Origin: Clostridiales bacterium
Lineage (GTDB): Bacteria > Bacillota > Clostridia > Oscillospirales > Butyricicoccaceae
Direction: 5' to 3'
Assembly: GCA_019421385.1 (NCBI GenBank)
Contig: JAHZFK010000013.1
Coordinates: forward strand, 1 to 49,549
DNA: 49,549 nucleotides
Position numbers and translations under genes: made by a program. The notes under the pieces were generated by a model, which saw only the letters and a program-made list of their open reading frames with translations, was not told the origin of the DNA and searched no databases. Positions 32,911-42,268 of the stretch are shown in pieces. How positions within the stretch are numbered: position 1 is the first letter of the stretch; the number at the start of each line of letters is the position of its first letter.

Positions 32911-34207
32911 TCAGGTAACGGTCGTTGGTGCAGGTTTGGCAGGCTGTGAAGCCGCGTGGCAGCTCGCGCAGCGCGGCATTTCGGTTCGACTGCATGAAAT
33001 GAAGCCGCAGCAGCATACACCCGCGCATCATTCCGACGATTTTGCGGAACTTGTGTGTTCCAACTCGCTGCGCTCGGATGAACTGTCGAATGCGGCGGGA
33101 CTGCTCAAAGAGGAGCTGCGGCGTTTGGGCAGTTTGATTCTTGCCTGCGCGGACGAAAACCGTGTCGAGGCGGGTGGCGCGCTGGCCGTCGACCGCGAAG
33201 CATTTGCCCGTGCGGTGACCGAAAAAATCAAAAACCACCCGAACATCGAAATCGTATACGGCGAAGTGACCGACATCCCCGAGGGCAAGGTGATTGTCGC
33301 GTCCGGCCCGCTGACCTCGGACACGCTGTTTGACGCGATTCATCGAAAGGTGGGCGGCGAGTTCCTGCACTTTTATGACGCGGCGGCGCCTATCGTGACG
33401 GCAGAGAGCATCGACATGGATTCTGCCTACATCGCTTCGCGCTACGGCAAGGGCACGGCGGATTACATCAACTGTCCCTTTACCAAAGAGGAATACGATG
33501 CGTTCTGGAACGCGCTGACCACGGCGGAGGAAGCACCGGTGCACGGGTTTGAGGACTCCAAGGTGTTCGAGGGCTGTATGCCCATCGAGGTGAATGCGCG
33601 CCGCGGGTATGAAACGATGCGCTTCGGTATCTTGAAGCCCATCGGTCTGCCCGACCCCAAAACGGGCAAAGACCCGTATGCGGTGTTGCAGCTGCGGCGC
33701 GACAACGCGCAGGGCACGCTGTACAATCTGGTCGGCTGCCAGACCCACCTCAAATGGGGTGAGCAGAAGCGCGTGTTTTCCATGATTCCAGCGCTGCGCA
33801 ATGCTGAGTTTGTGCGCTACGGTGTGATGCACCGCAATACGTTTCTGGATTCGCCGCGCCTGCTGGACGCGACCTATGCGCTCAAAGCCGACCCGCGCAT
33901 CCGCTTTGCGGGACAGATGACCGGTGTGGAGGGCTATGTGGAGTCTACTTCGTCCGGCTGGGTCGCGGGCGTGGCAACTGCGCTCGAGATGCAGGGCAAA
34001 GCTATGCCGGCACTCGACCGTCAGACCGCGACGGGTGCGCTCGCGTGCTACATTTCCGATCATACGGTAGCAAAATTCCAGCCGATGAACGTCAATTTTG
34101 GCATACTCGACCCGCTGGGCTATAAGATCAAAGGCAAGCGGGAGAAAAATACAAAAATATCCGAGCGGGCGCTCGAAAAGATCGACAGTCTGAAAGGGGA
34201 GCTTTGA
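32903..34207 (+). CDS. trmFO: Folate-dependent tRNA (uracil-5-)-methyltransferase TrmFO
   Basis: TrmFO makes 5-methyluridine at position 54 of tRNA using methylenetetrahydrofolate and FADH2. The 434-residue protein begins with the FAD-binding VVGAGLAGCEAAWQLAQRG. It contains the family motifs HEMKP, ELVCSNSLRS, the Cys-bearing FEGCMPIEVNARRG, and ends with the FAD-contacting GQMTGVEGYVEST. I chose the ATG at 32903 because AAGGAGG ends 6 bases before it; it overlaps the end of topA in another frame, so the two are translationally coupled. The plsX gene begins two bases after its stop. Confidence 0.96.
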   Translation: MNNQVTVVGAGLAGCEAAWQLAQRGISVRLHEMKPQQHTPAHHSDDFAELVCSNSLRSDELSNAAGLLKEELRRLGSLILACADENRVEAGGALAVDREAFARAVTEKIKNHPNIEIVYGEVTDIPEGKVIVASGPLTSDTLFDAIHRKVGGEFLHFYDAAAPIVTAESIDMDSAYIASRYGKGTADYINCPFTKEEYDAFWNALTTAEEAPVHGFEDSKVFEGCMPIEVNARRGYETMRFGILKPIGLPDPKTGKDPYAVLQLRRDNAQGTLYNLVGCQTHLKWGEQKRVFSMIPALRNAEFVRYGVMHRNTFLDSPRLLDATYALKADPRIRFAGQMTGVEGYVESTSSGWVAGVATALEMQGKAMPALDRQTATGALACYISDHTVAKFQPMNVNFGILDPLGYKIKGKREKNTKISERALEKIDSLKGEL

Positions 34208-34208
34208 T

Positions 34209-35222
34209 ATGAGGATCATCGTGGACGCAATGGGCGGCGATAACGCGCCGGAATCCGCTGTTATTGGCGGTGCGCTGGCAGCGAAGGAATACGGCGAGCA
34301 GGTGATGCTGGTCGGCCAGCCGGATACTGTGGCGGAGATCCTGAAAAAGCGCGGTATGCAGGACACGAACGGTCTGACCATCATGCCGGCCTCTGATTTG
34401 GTTGATATGCATGACGACCCGGCGACGGTTTTGCGCAAGAAGCCGGATTCTTCCATGGCGGTGGCGTTTAAGCTGCTCAAGGCGGGCGAGGGCGATGCGC
34501 TCGTTTCCGCGGGCAACACCGGTGCGCTGCTGACCGGCGCAACGCTGTACGGCGGCCGCATCAAGGGCATCCGCCGCGGCGCGCTTGCGCCTGTTATGCC
34601 GTGCAGCGGCGGACAGGTCATGCTGTGTGATGCGGGCGCTAACACCGAGTGCACGGCGGAAATGCTGCTGCAATTCGCGTTCCTCGGCTCGCTGTATGCG
34701 GAGAAGATCAACGGTGTTGTGAAACCGCGCGTTGGTCTGGTCAACAACGGCACGGAGGACACCAAGGGCGATCCGTTGCGCAAGGAGGCGTATGCGCTGC
34801 TGAAAAAAGCGGGCGACGAAGGCCGCCTGAACTTTGTCGGCAATGTCGAGGGCAGCATGGTGCCGCTCGGCGCTTGCGACGTAGCGGTATGCGACGGCTT
34901 TACCGGCAACGTTATGCTCAAGACGATTGAGGGTGTTGCCAAGTTCATGGCGGGTCAGATCAAGGGTGTTTTCATGCGCAACACTGCGACCAAGCTGGGA
35001 TATCTCGCCTGCAAAAAGGGCATGGATGAGTTCCGCGATCTGTTCAATCAGGACAAGATCGGCGGTGCACCGTTCCTCGGTATTGCAAAGCCGGTCATCA
35101 AGGCGCATGGCTCGTCCAACGAGATCGCGGTGATGAATGCGGTACGGCAGGCGATTGCTTACACCAAGTCGGGGATGATCCATGAGGTGGAGCAGAACAT
35201 ACAGTATATGACGGTGGAATAA
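34209..35222 (+). CDS. plsX: Phosphate acyltransferase PlsX
   Basis: PlsX converts acyl-ACP and phosphate to acyl-phosphate, the donor for the first step of phospholipid synthesis. It is a peripheral enzyme on the cytoplasmic membrane face. The 337-residue protein starts IIVDAMGGDNAPES, the family hallmark, and carries SAGNTGALLTGA, PVMPCSGGQVMLCDAGAN, VCDGFTGNV and KAHGSSNE, all conserved in PlsX. GGGGAG precedes the ATG. In many Firmicutes plsX is followed by fab genes and acpP before rnc; here rnc follows directly. Confidence 0.96.
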   Translation: MRIIVDAMGGDNAPESAVIGGALAAKEYGEQVMLVGQPDTVAEILKKRGMQDTNGLTIMPASDLVDMHDDPATVLRKKPDSSMAVAFKLLKAGEGDALVSAGNTGALLTGATLYGGRIKGIRRGALAPVMPCSGGQVMLCDAGANTECTAEMLLQFAFLGSLYAEKINGVVKPRVGLVNNGTEDTKGDPLRKEAYALLKKAGDEGRLNFVGNVEGSMVPLGACDVAVCDGFTGNVMLKTIEGVAKFMAGQIKGVFMRNTATKLGYLACKKGMDEFRDLFNQDKIGGAPFLGIAKPVIKAHGSSNEIAVMNAVRQAIAYTKSGMIHEVEQNIQYMTVE

Positions 35223-35285
35223 CTGTAGCAAATGCTGCGGCACCGTCCATGCCTGCGCCGTAAGGCGCACGTGGGAGGTGAAAAC

Positions 35286-35957
35286 ATGCTGAAAATTGAT
35301 TATCAATTCAAAAATACCGCGCTGCTGGAAACCGCGATGACGCATACGTCCTATGCCAACGAGCATCGGGGGAATCATCTGCACCACAACGAGCGGTTGG
35401 AGTTTCTGGGCGACTCGGTGCTGGGCTTTGTCACGGCGGATTATTTGTTCACGCATTACCCCGAACTACCCGAGGGCGACCTGACCAAGCTGCGCGCAGC
35501 GGTGGTCCGCGAGGGTGCGCTGTGCGAGATCGCACATGAGCTGGGCATCCCGGATGAAATCCGCCTCGGTCATGGCGAGGAGACTGGTGGCGGGCGCGAG
35601 CGTCCGAGTATTCTGGCGGATGCGACCGAGGCGCTGCTGGGCGCAATCTACCTTGACGGCGGCATCGAACCCGCACGCGCGTTTGTGCTGCGGTTTATTC
35701 CGCATAAGGTAGATGTGGCGATTGCAGGCGGTGCGTTCAAGGATTATAAGACCATGTTGCAGGAAATCGTGCAGAAAAATAAGCAGGAAACGCTGGAATA
35801 CCGTCTGGCGGGTCAATCCGGCCCGGATCATGACAAACGCTTTACCATGGAGTTGCTCTTAAACTCCAACGTGTTCGCGTCCGGCACCGGACGGAGCAAA
35901 AAAGAGGCGGAGCAGATGGCAGCCAAGCAAGCGCTGGCTTCAATGGGCGTAAAATAG
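35286..35957 (+). CDS. rnc: Ribonuclease III
   Basis: RNase III cuts double-stranded RNA, including rRNA precursors. The 223-residue protein has the endonuclease domain with the signature NERLEFLGDSVL (35-46, Glu39 and Asp43) and the second acidic pair in DATEALLGAIYLDGG (Asp112, Glu115). A double-stranded-RNA-binding domain follows (about 150-223, ending in GRSKKEAEQMAAKQAL). I chose the ATG at 35286: GGGAGG ends 7 bases before it and the protein then matches family starts. A small hairpin (TGCGCC, GTAA, GGCGCA at about 35254-35269) lies in the 63-base gap after plsX and could be a self-processing site, which is a guess. Confidence 0.96.
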   Translation: MLKIDYQFKNTALLETAMTHTSYANEHRGNHLHHNERLEFLGDSVLGFVTADYLFTHYPELPEGDLTKLRAAVVREGALCEIAHELGIPDEIRLGHGEETGGGRERPSILADATEALLGAIYLDGGIEPARAFVLRFIPHKVDVAIAGGAFKDYKTMLQEIVQKNKQETLEYRLAGQSGPDHDKRFTMELLLNSNVFASGTGRSKKEAEQMAAKQALASMGVK

Positions 35958-35961
35958 GAAG

Positions 35962-35997
35962 AAAAAGGCTTCGAAAGAAACACTTTCGGAGCCTTTT
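35962..35997 (+). terminator. Intrinsic terminator after rnc
   Basis: AAAAAGGCTTCGAAAG pairs with CTTTCGGAGCCTTTT (one mismatch) over a short loop, ending in TTTT. It separates the trkH-rnc block from smc. Confidence 0.85.
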
Positions 35998-36058
35998 GCC
36001 ATATTTGGAAGAGACAAGGATGCAAGGTATGAACAGGACGTAAATTCTGCTTTTCGCA

Positions 36059-36087
36059 TTGAAAACCGACGTGTCAAGTGGTAAAAT
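36059..36087 (+). promoter_or_regulatory. Promoter of the smc operon
   Basis: TTGAAA (36059-36064), 17 bases, TAAAAT (36082-36087) with TGG upstream, an extended -10. It lies 28 bases before the smc start. Confidence 0.78.
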
Positions 36088-36115
36088 AATACCATATATA
36101 TATTCGAGGTGTCAC

Positions 36116-39100
36116 ATGGTATTAAAGAGCCTCATTCTACAAGGCTTTAAGTCGTTTCCGGACAAGACCGAGATTCAGTTTCTTGGCGGCATGACGGCAA
36201 TCGTCGGGCCGAACGGTTCGGGAAAATCGAATATTTCGGATGCGATCCGCTGGGTGCTCGGTGAGCAGTCCTCGCGCTCGCTGCGCGGCGCGAAGATGGA
36301 GGATGTCATCTTTGGCGGCACGGCCAAGCGTGGGCCGGTCGGCTTTGCCGAAGTCTCTTTGATTTTGGATAATTCCGGGGGTGTGTTCCGCTCGGAATTT
36401 ACCGAGATTATGGTCACCCGTCGGTACTACCGCTCCGGGGAGAGCGAGTATTTTCTCAATAAAAAGCATTGCCGTCTGCGCGATATCCATGAACTGTTCA
36501 TGGATACCGGTCTTGGGCGCGACGGTTATTCCATCATCGGACAGGGGCGCATCGACGAGATTTTGTCGCTTAAGAGTGAGGATCGGCGCGAGATCTTCGA
36601 GGAAGCAGCCGGTATCACCAAGTTTCGCTATCGCAAGGAGGAGGCGGAGCGCAAGCTTGCCGCCACCGAGGAAAACCTGACCCGTATCCGCGATCTGTAC
36701 GATGAACTGGAACGGCAGATCGGTCCGCTGGAAAAGCAGGCGGACAAGGCAAAGCAATATTTGCTGCTGCGCGATGAGCTGCGCGTGCTGGAAATTTCGC
36801 TTTGGCTGCTTTCTCTGGATCGCATCAAGGCGGATGCCGCCAAGTTGGAGAAGGACACGGCGACCTGTTCCGGTCAATTAGCACAGGCCAAGCAGGCGCA
36901 GGAGACGTTATATGCGCAGTCCGAGCAGTTGTCCGAAGATATGCGTGCAATCGACCGCGAAGCCGACCATATGCGTCAGCAGCTGCGCGAGACCGAGCAG
37001 CGCGCCGCCGATCAGGCGAGCCGTGCGGCAGTACTGCGCGCTAACATTCAGAACAACCGAGAAAATATAGACCGCGCACGGCGCGAAAGCCAGCAGCGCA
37101 GCGAACAGGCGCACAATCTGGGTACACAGCTGTCGGAACGGCGCGCACGGATCGAATTGCTCGATGCCCGCCATGCGGGATTGACGGCACAGCTGGCCGA
37201 TTTGGAAAAGCAGATCGCTGCGCAGGATGCAGGACGCACGCAGGCGGAACAGGCACTGCGGCAGGCGCAGCAAGTGCGAGACATGCGGCAGAACGAGCTG
37301 CATGTCCTTGCGCTCGACCGAACGGCGGCAGAAACCAGCCTCGCCGGAATGGATGGGCGGCGCAACACGATCGCGGCAGATATTGATGCGGCAAGCAAAC
37401 GGCTGCAACAGGAAAAACAGGCGCAAGACGAGTTGGAAACGCGCATGCAGGCGTGTCTGGACACGCTCGCCGGTGCAAAAAATAAGGTGCAGGGCATCGC
37501 TCTCAAGGCGGACAGCCGCCGCAAAAAGGTGGAAACCTTGCAGAGCGAGCTGACAAAAGCGCAGGCTGCGCTCACGGATGCAAAAAACCGCGTCAAAATG
37601 CTCAGCGATATGCAGCGAGAATACGAGGGCTTTTCGCGCTCGGTCAAGTCCATCATGCAGCAGGTGGAGCGCGGCGCGATGCGTGGTGTACATGGGCCGG
37701 TGTCCTCGCTGATTGCAACGGATGACCGCTTCGTTACTGCAATCGATACGGCGCTCGGCGCGTCCGCGTCTTCGATCGTAGTGGATACTGCGGCCGATGG
37801 CAAACGCTGTATTGAGTTCCTGCGGCGCACGGACGGCGGCCGCGCGACCTTCCTGCCAATCGACACAATTCGTCCCGCAACGCTGCGGGAAAGCGGGTTT
37901 GAGACGCAAAACGGCTGTTTCGGCACCGCTGATCGACTGGTCACTTTTGATAAACGTTATACCGCCATCGTGCAGAACCTATTGGCACGCACGGTGATTT
38001 CTGAGAATATGGACACCGCTCTGGCACTCGCACGGGCATACGGGCATCGCTTCCGCATTGTCACGCTGGATGGACAGATCATTCAGGCAGGCGGCGCGAT
38101 GACCGGCGGCTCGGCGTCGCGCGGCACAGGCGCGCTGGCGCGAGCAGGACGGCTCAAGGCTGCGCAGGAGCAGGTAAAACGGTTGGAGGAAGCACGGGCG
38201 CAGGCCGACCGCGCGTTTCATGAGGCGAAAGAAGAATATGCTGCGCTGGAATATGACCTCAAGGCAATCGAAGCGGAACGCATTCGCGCCGAGCAGGACG
38301 AGGCGGGACTGCGCGCATCGGTATCGCAGCACCGCGTACTGGTTGACAGTTTGCAGCATCAGTATGATGGTCTGGTGCTCGAGCGGGATAATCTTGCTGA
38401 GGCAAAGCAGCAGTATGAGGATGCGATCGCGCGGTGCGATGAAAAACAAGCAGATGCACAGCGCGTGCTGGATGACGCGGAACGCGAGGTCGAGCGCTGC
38501 CGTGCCGCACTCGATGCGCAGGGCGCACAGGCTGCCGAAAATGCGTCGCGCATGGCTACAATGCAGACCGAACTGGCGCAAAACCGTTCGGAAGCCGCGA
38601 GCGAAGCGCGTGCGTTGGTCGATTTGGAACAGCTCAAGGCGGAGCTGGATGCTGGTGTTTCCGGTACGGCAGATACGATCGCAGGCTTTGAAGCGGAAAT
38701 TCGCCGCTTGACGGATGAATTGACGCAGACCGAGCAAGCAGGCAAGGAAACGGCTGCGGCGGAGGCACGGCTGCATGAAACGCTGGATGCGCAAATGCAG
38801 CAGCGTGAGCGGGTCGAGGGCGAGCGCGCCCGGGTGGACCGTGAAGCGCAAAGCAAAAACGAGGAAATCCTGAACCTCGAGCGTGAGTCCGCACGACTGG
38901 AAAACCGCGCGGGACAACTCAAAACTGAGGAAACGCAGATTTTGGATAAAATGTGGGAAAACTATGAGTTGACACCCACGCCCGCGGCCGAGGTCGCGCG
39001 TCCGTTGGAGGATGTGTCCGCGGCCAAGGATCAGGCGCAGGGCATCCGCATGAAAATGCGCTCGCTTGGCAATGTCAATCTGGACGCGGTGGAGGAATAT

Positions 39101-39691
39101 CAGAAGGCACTTGAGCGGTATACTTTTATGGGCGAGCAGAAGGACGATCTGGAAAAAGCGCAGCATGAGCTGTACAAGGTCATCGAGCAGCTGACGGTCA
39201 GCATGAAGGAGATTTTCGCTTCCGAGTTTGCCAAACTCAATGCATATTTCGGTGAGACATTCCGAGAAATATTCGGCGGCGGCCATGCGGAATTACAGCT
39301 TGCCGACACTTCGGATATCCTGAACTGTGGCATTGATATTCGCGTTTCCCCACCGGGCAAGGCGGTCAAAACGCTGACATTGCTTTCGGGCGGCGAAAAG
39401 GCGTTCGTGGCGATTGCGCTGTATTTTGCTATTTTGAAGCTGCGGCCGACGCCGTTCTGCGTGCTCGACGAGATCGAGGCTGCGCTCGACGATGTAAACG
39501 TTGCGCGGTTCGCGCAGTATATCCGGCGCCTGACCAATGCCACACAGTTTATCGTCATCACGCACCGCCGTGGTACGATGGAGGAAGCCGATATGCTCTA
39601 CGGCGTGACCATGCAGGAGCAGGGCGTTTCCAAAATGCTGATGCTCAACCTGGCGGAAGCGGAAAAGCAGCTGGGGCATACCATTCGGTAA
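36116..39691 (+). CDS. smc: Chromosome segregation protein SMC
   Basis: SMC is the ATPase of condensin and compacts and segregates the chromosome with ScpA and ScpB. The 1191-residue length is standard. The N-terminal head has Walker A GPNGSGKSN (31-39) and begins VLKSLILQGFKSFPDKT. A long coiled coil (about 170-500) leads to the hinge (about 510-660, with HGPVSSLIATDDRFVTAI and GGAMTGGS at its far side), and a returning coiled coil (about 680-1010) to the C-terminal head. The signature LLSGGEKAF starts near residue 1089 and Walker B reads FCVLDEIEAALDD. The ATG at 36116 follows GAGGTG; an in-frame ATG at 36059 overlaps the promoter. It heads the long operon with ftsY. Confidence 0.97.
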   Translation: MVLKSLILQGFKSFPDKTEIQFLGGMTAIVGPNGSGKSNISDAIRWVLGEQSSRSLRGAKMEDVIFGGTAKRGPVGFAEVSLILDNSGGVFRSEFTEIMVTRRYYRSGESEYFLNKKHCRLRDIHELFMDTGLGRDGYSIIGQGRIDEILSLKSEDRREIFEEAAGITKFRYRKEEAERKLAATEENLTRIRDLYDELERQIGPLEKQADKAKQYLLLRDELRVLEISLWLLSLDRIKADAAKLEKDTATCSGQLAQAKQAQETLYAQSEQLSEDMRAIDREADHMRQQLRETEQRAADQASRAAVLRANIQNNRENIDRARRESQQRSEQAHNLGTQLSERRARIELLDARHAGLTAQLADLEKQIAAQDAGRTQAEQALRQAQQVRDMRQNELHVLALDRTAAETSLAGMDGRRNTIAADIDAASKRLQQEKQAQDELETRMQACLDTLAGAKNKVQGIALKADSRRKKVETLQSELTKAQAALTDAKNRVKMLSDMQREYEGFSRSVKSIMQQVERGAMRGVHGPVSSLIATDDRFVTAIDTALGASASSIVVDTAADGKRCIEFLRRTDGGRATFLPIDTIRPATLRESGFETQNGCFGTADRLVTFDKRYTAIVQNLLARTVISENMDTALALARAYGHRFRIVTLDGQIIQAGGAMTGGSASRGTGALARAGRLKAAQEQVKRLEEARAQADRAFHEAKEEYAALEYDLKAIEAERIRAEQDEAGLRASVSQHRVLVDSLQHQYDGLVLERDNLAEAKQQYEDAIARCDEKQADAQRVLDDAEREVERCRAALDAQGAQAAENASRMATMQTELAQNRSEAASEARALVDLEQLKAELDAGVSGTADTIAGFEAEIRRLTDELTQTEQAGKETAAAEARLHETLDAQMQQRERVEGERARVDREAQSKNEEILNLERESARLENRAGQLKTEETQILDKMWENYELTPTPAAEVARPLEDVSAAKDQAQGIRMKMRSLGNVNLDAVEEYQKALERYTFMGEQKDDLEKAQHELYKVIEQLTVSMKEIFASEFAKLNAYFGETFREIFGGGHAELQLADTSDILNCGIDIRVSPPGKAVKTLTLLSGGEKAFVAIALYFAILKLRPTPFCVLDEIEAALDDVNVARFAQYIRRLTNATQFIVITHRRGTMEEADMLYGVTMQEQGVSKMLMLNLAEAEKQLGHTIR

Positions 39692-39717
39692 AAGAAATCA
39701 CAATTTGAGGAGTTATT

Positions 39718-40644
39718 ATGGGATTTTTTGATAAGATCAAACAGGGCTTGCAGAAAACCAGCGATGCGGTAGGCCGTTCGCTGGACAATGTGTTCGCGGC
39801 GTTTGTCAAGATCGACGCAGACCTGCTCGAAGAGTTGGAAGAAGCGCTTATTTTGTCCGACGTGGGCGCGGAAACCTCGATGAAAATTGTCTCCGAGGTA
39901 GAAAAACGCGCGAAGCTTAAGAAAATCACGACCGCACCCGAGCTGCGTGATCTGCTGCGTGAGGTGCTGACTGACAACATGCTGGAAAACCAGCCGCTCG
40001 ATGTTTCGGGCAAGCCTGCGGTTATTCTGGTGATCGGCGTCAACGGCGTGGGCAAGACCACTTCGATCGGCAAGCTGGCCGCCCGTTATGTGAACGAGGG
40101 CAAAAAGGTCATGCTGTCCGCGGCGGACACATTCCGCGCAGCGGCGGCCGACCAGCTCGAAATTTGGGCCAAACGCGCGGGCGCGGATATTGTGCGCCAT
40201 GGTGAGGGGGCAGACCCCGCGGCAGTCGTGTTTGACTCGATCGCGGCGGCAAAGGCGCGCGGCAGCGATATCATTATTGTGGATACTGCGGGTCGTCTGC
40301 ACAACAAGGCGAACCTGATGAACGAACTTGCTAAAATCGACCGCGTCATTACACGTGAATTGCCGGATGCGTCGCGTGAGACGCTGCTGGTGCTGGATGC
40401 GACGACCGGTCAGAACGCCGTGCATCAGGCGGAGGAATTCAACAAGGCTGCACACCTGACCGGCATTGTGCTGACCAAGCTGGATGGCACGGCCAAGGGC
40501 GGTATTGTGATCGCCATTTCGGCAGGACTGGGGGTTCCGGTCAAGCTGGTCGGCGTGGGCGAAGGCATTGACGATTTGATTGATTTTGACCGCGCGGCAT
40601 TTCTGGAAGCCATTTTGCCGCCTGTGGAAGGAGAAAACGCATAA
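39718..40644 (+). CDS. ftsY: Signal recognition particle receptor FtsY
   Basis: FtsY is the membrane-associated GTPase that docks the SRP-ribosome complex at the Sec translocon. The 308-residue protein is the short NG-domain form, without a long acidic A domain. It has the amphipathic start MGFFDKIKQGLQKTSDAV that can contact the membrane, then G1 GVNGVGKTT (from Gly107), DTFRAAAADQLE, DTAGRLHNKANLM, and TKLDGTAKGG. GAGGAG precedes the ATG. It follows smc by 26 bases, a classic Firmicutes pairing, and its stop overlaps the rph start (TAATG). Confidence 0.97.
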   Translation: MGFFDKIKQGLQKTSDAVGRSLDNVFAAFVKIDADLLEELEEALILSDVGAETSMKIVSEVEKRAKLKKITTAPELRDLLREVLTDNMLENQPLDVSGKPAVILVIGVNGVGKTTSIGKLAARYVNEGKKVMLSAADTFRAAAADQLEIWAKRAGADIVRHGEGADPAAVVFDSIAAAKARGSDIIIVDTAGRLHNKANLMNELAKIDRVITRELPDASRETLLVLDATTGQNAVHQAEEFNKAAHLTGIVLTKLDGTAKGGIVIAISAGLGVPVKLVGVGEGIDDLIDFDRAAFLEAILPPVEGENA

Positions 40645-41369
40645 TGCAACGACCTGACGGAAGAACGCCTGACGCGCTGCGTCCGGTGAAAATTACGAAA
40701 GATTATACGATGTATGCTGAAGGCTCGGTGCTGGTGGAAATGGGAAACACCAAGGTGATTTGCACCGCTTCGGTCGAGGATAAGGTGCCGCCCTTTTTGG
40801 AGGGCAAGGGGCTTGGCTGGGTGACGGCGGAGTATGCCATGCTGCCGCGCGCGACCAATACGCGCAAAAAGCGCGACATCAAGAGCCTCAAGCTGGATGG
40901 TCGTTCGAGCGAGATCCAGCGGCTGATCGGCCGCTCGCTGCGTGCGGTGGTTGACCGCGAAGCGCTCGGTGAGCGCCAGATCACGGTCGACTGTGACGTG
41001 ATTCAGGCAGATGGCGGTACACGCTGCGCCTCTATCACGGGTGGATTTGTTGCCCTGTGGCTGGCCTGCAAAAAGCTGCTGGACGAAGGCGTGATCGAAA
41101 AAATGCCGCTTTCGGCACAGGTGGCGGCGGTTTCGGTCGGTATTTTTGAGGATGAGGCCATTCTTGACCTCAATTATGCCGAAGATAGCCATGCAATCGT
41201 GGACTGCAATGTCGTGATGACCTCGGCGGGCGAGTTTATCGAGGTGCAGGGTACGGGCGAGGGTCGTCCGTTCTCGGAGACCGAACTGCAAAAGCTGTTG
41301 GCGTTGGGCAAAGCAGGCTGCCTGCGTTTGTGCGAAGAGCAGAGCTGTGTAATGGGGGAGAGCCTGTAA
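40644..41369 (+). CDS. rph: Ribonuclease PH
   Basis: RNase PH is a phosphate-dependent 3'-5' exoribonuclease that trims tRNA and other RNA 3' ends. The 241-residue protein begins with the family signature RPDGRTPDALRPVKIT. It has VEMGNTKVICTASVED, GWVTAEYAMLPRAT with the phosphate-binding region RATNTRKKRD, and CDVIQADGGTRCASITG. Length is normal. The start overlaps the ftsY stop by one base and its stop overlaps the rdgB start the same way, so all three are translated as a coupled string. Confidence 0.97.
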   Translation: MQRPDGRTPDALRPVKITKDYTMYAEGSVLVEMGNTKVICTASVEDKVPPFLEGKGLGWVTAEYAMLPRATNTRKKRDIKSLKLDGRSSEIQRLIGRSLRAVVDREALGERQITVDCDVIQADGGTRCASITGGFVALWLACKKLLDEGVIEKMPLSAQVAAVSVGIFEDEAILDLNYAEDSHAIVDCNVVMTSAGEFIEVQGTGEGRPFSETELQKLLALGKAGCLRLCEEQSCVMGESL

Positions 41370-41941
41370 TGCAATTTGTGCTTGCCTCTCACAACCAGAA
41401 AAAAATCAAGGAAATGGCGGAGATTTTGGGTGAGCTTGGCATCGAAGTGCTGCCGCTGCCCGAAAATGCGCCAGAGCCGGAGGAAACCGGCGCAACATTT
41501 GAGGAAAATGCCATTATCAAGGCAAAAAGTGCGGCGGATTTTACCGGTCTGCCCGCCATTGCAGATGACAGCGGTCTGTGCGTGGATGCACTGGACGGTG
41601 CGCCGGGCATCTACTCCGCGCGCTATTGTGAGGGAACCGATTTAGACCGCAATACGTTTTTATTAGAGAATATGCGAGACAAGGAGGAACGAGCCTGCCG
41701 CTTTGTGTGCGCGATTGCATGCATCCTGCCGGACGGGCAGCGGCTTACTGTGCGCGGCGAGTGCGAGGGCGAACTGCTCCGCGAGAGCCGCGGCGCAGGC
41801 GGCTTCGGGTACGACCCGCTGTTCTTCGTGCCTGCGTATGGCTGCACGTTCGGGGAACTGCCGGGTGAGGTCAAAAACCAGATCTCGCACCGCGGCCGTG
41901 CGCTGCGTGCGCTCAAAGAGGCGCTCAAAGCCCGCATTTGA
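41369..41941 (+). CDS. rdgB: XTP/dITP diphosphatase (RdgB/HAM1 family)
   Basis: This enzyme hydrolyses non-canonical purine nucleoside triphosphates (dITP, XTP) to monophosphates and keeps them out of DNA and RNA. The 190-residue protein begins VLASHNQKKIKEM, a variant of the family's SxNxxK motif. It has ETGATFEENAIIKA, ADDSGLCVDALDGAPGIYSARY, GGFGYDPLFFVP and the final SHRGRALR, all standard. The start overlaps the rph stop (TAATG), and an rph-rdgB pair is common in Firmicutes. An in-frame ATG at 41330 within rph would give an unusual N-terminus and was rejected. Confidence 0.97.
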   Translation: MQFVLASHNQKKIKEMAEILGELGIEVLPLPENAPEPEETGATFEENAIIKAKSAADFTGLPAIADDSGLCVDALDGAPGIYSARYCEGTDLDRNTFLLENMRDKEERACRFVCAIACILPDGQRLTVRGECEGELLRESRGAGGFGYDPLFFVPAYGCTFGELPGEVKNQISHRGRALRALKEALKARI

Positions 41942-41968
41942 AACCAACAAGACAGGAGAATATCATTT

Positions 41969-42268
41969 ATGCTGACAACCAAACAGCGCGCGCAGCTGCG
42001 CGCTTTGGCAAATCCCTTGGCCGATACGCTTATCATCGGCAAAGAAGGCGTGACCGACGCGGTCGAGCGTCAGCTTGACCAGCTGCTTGAAGCGCATGAG
42101 CTGGTCAAGGGCAAGGTGCTTGAAAATGCCATGCTCACACCGCGCACGGTGTCCGAGGCACTGTGCGAGGCAACCGGCGCCGAGCCGGTGCAGTGCATTG
42201 GCTCCAAATTCATTGTGTACCGGCAGGCGCGGGACAAGGATAAGAGAAAGATCGTGCTGGTCAAATGA
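41969..42268 (+). CDS. yhbY: YhbY/CRM-domain RNA-binding protein
   Basis: This small single-domain CRM (CRS1-YhbY) protein associates with pre-50S ribosomal particles in E. coli. The 99-residue protein starts LTTKQRAQLRALANPLADTL and carries the GKEGVTDAV variant of the GxxG RNA-binding loop, then QLLEAHELVKGKVL and a C-terminal strand FIVYRQ. AGGAGAA precedes the ATG. The stop overlaps the nadD start by ATGA, a yhbY-nadD-yqeK order conserved across Firmicutes. Confidence 0.95.
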   Translation: MLTTKQRAQLRALANPLADTLIIGKEGVTDAVERQLDQLLEAHELVKGKVLENAMLTPRTVSEALCEATGAEPVQCIGSKFIVYRQARDKDKRKIVLVK

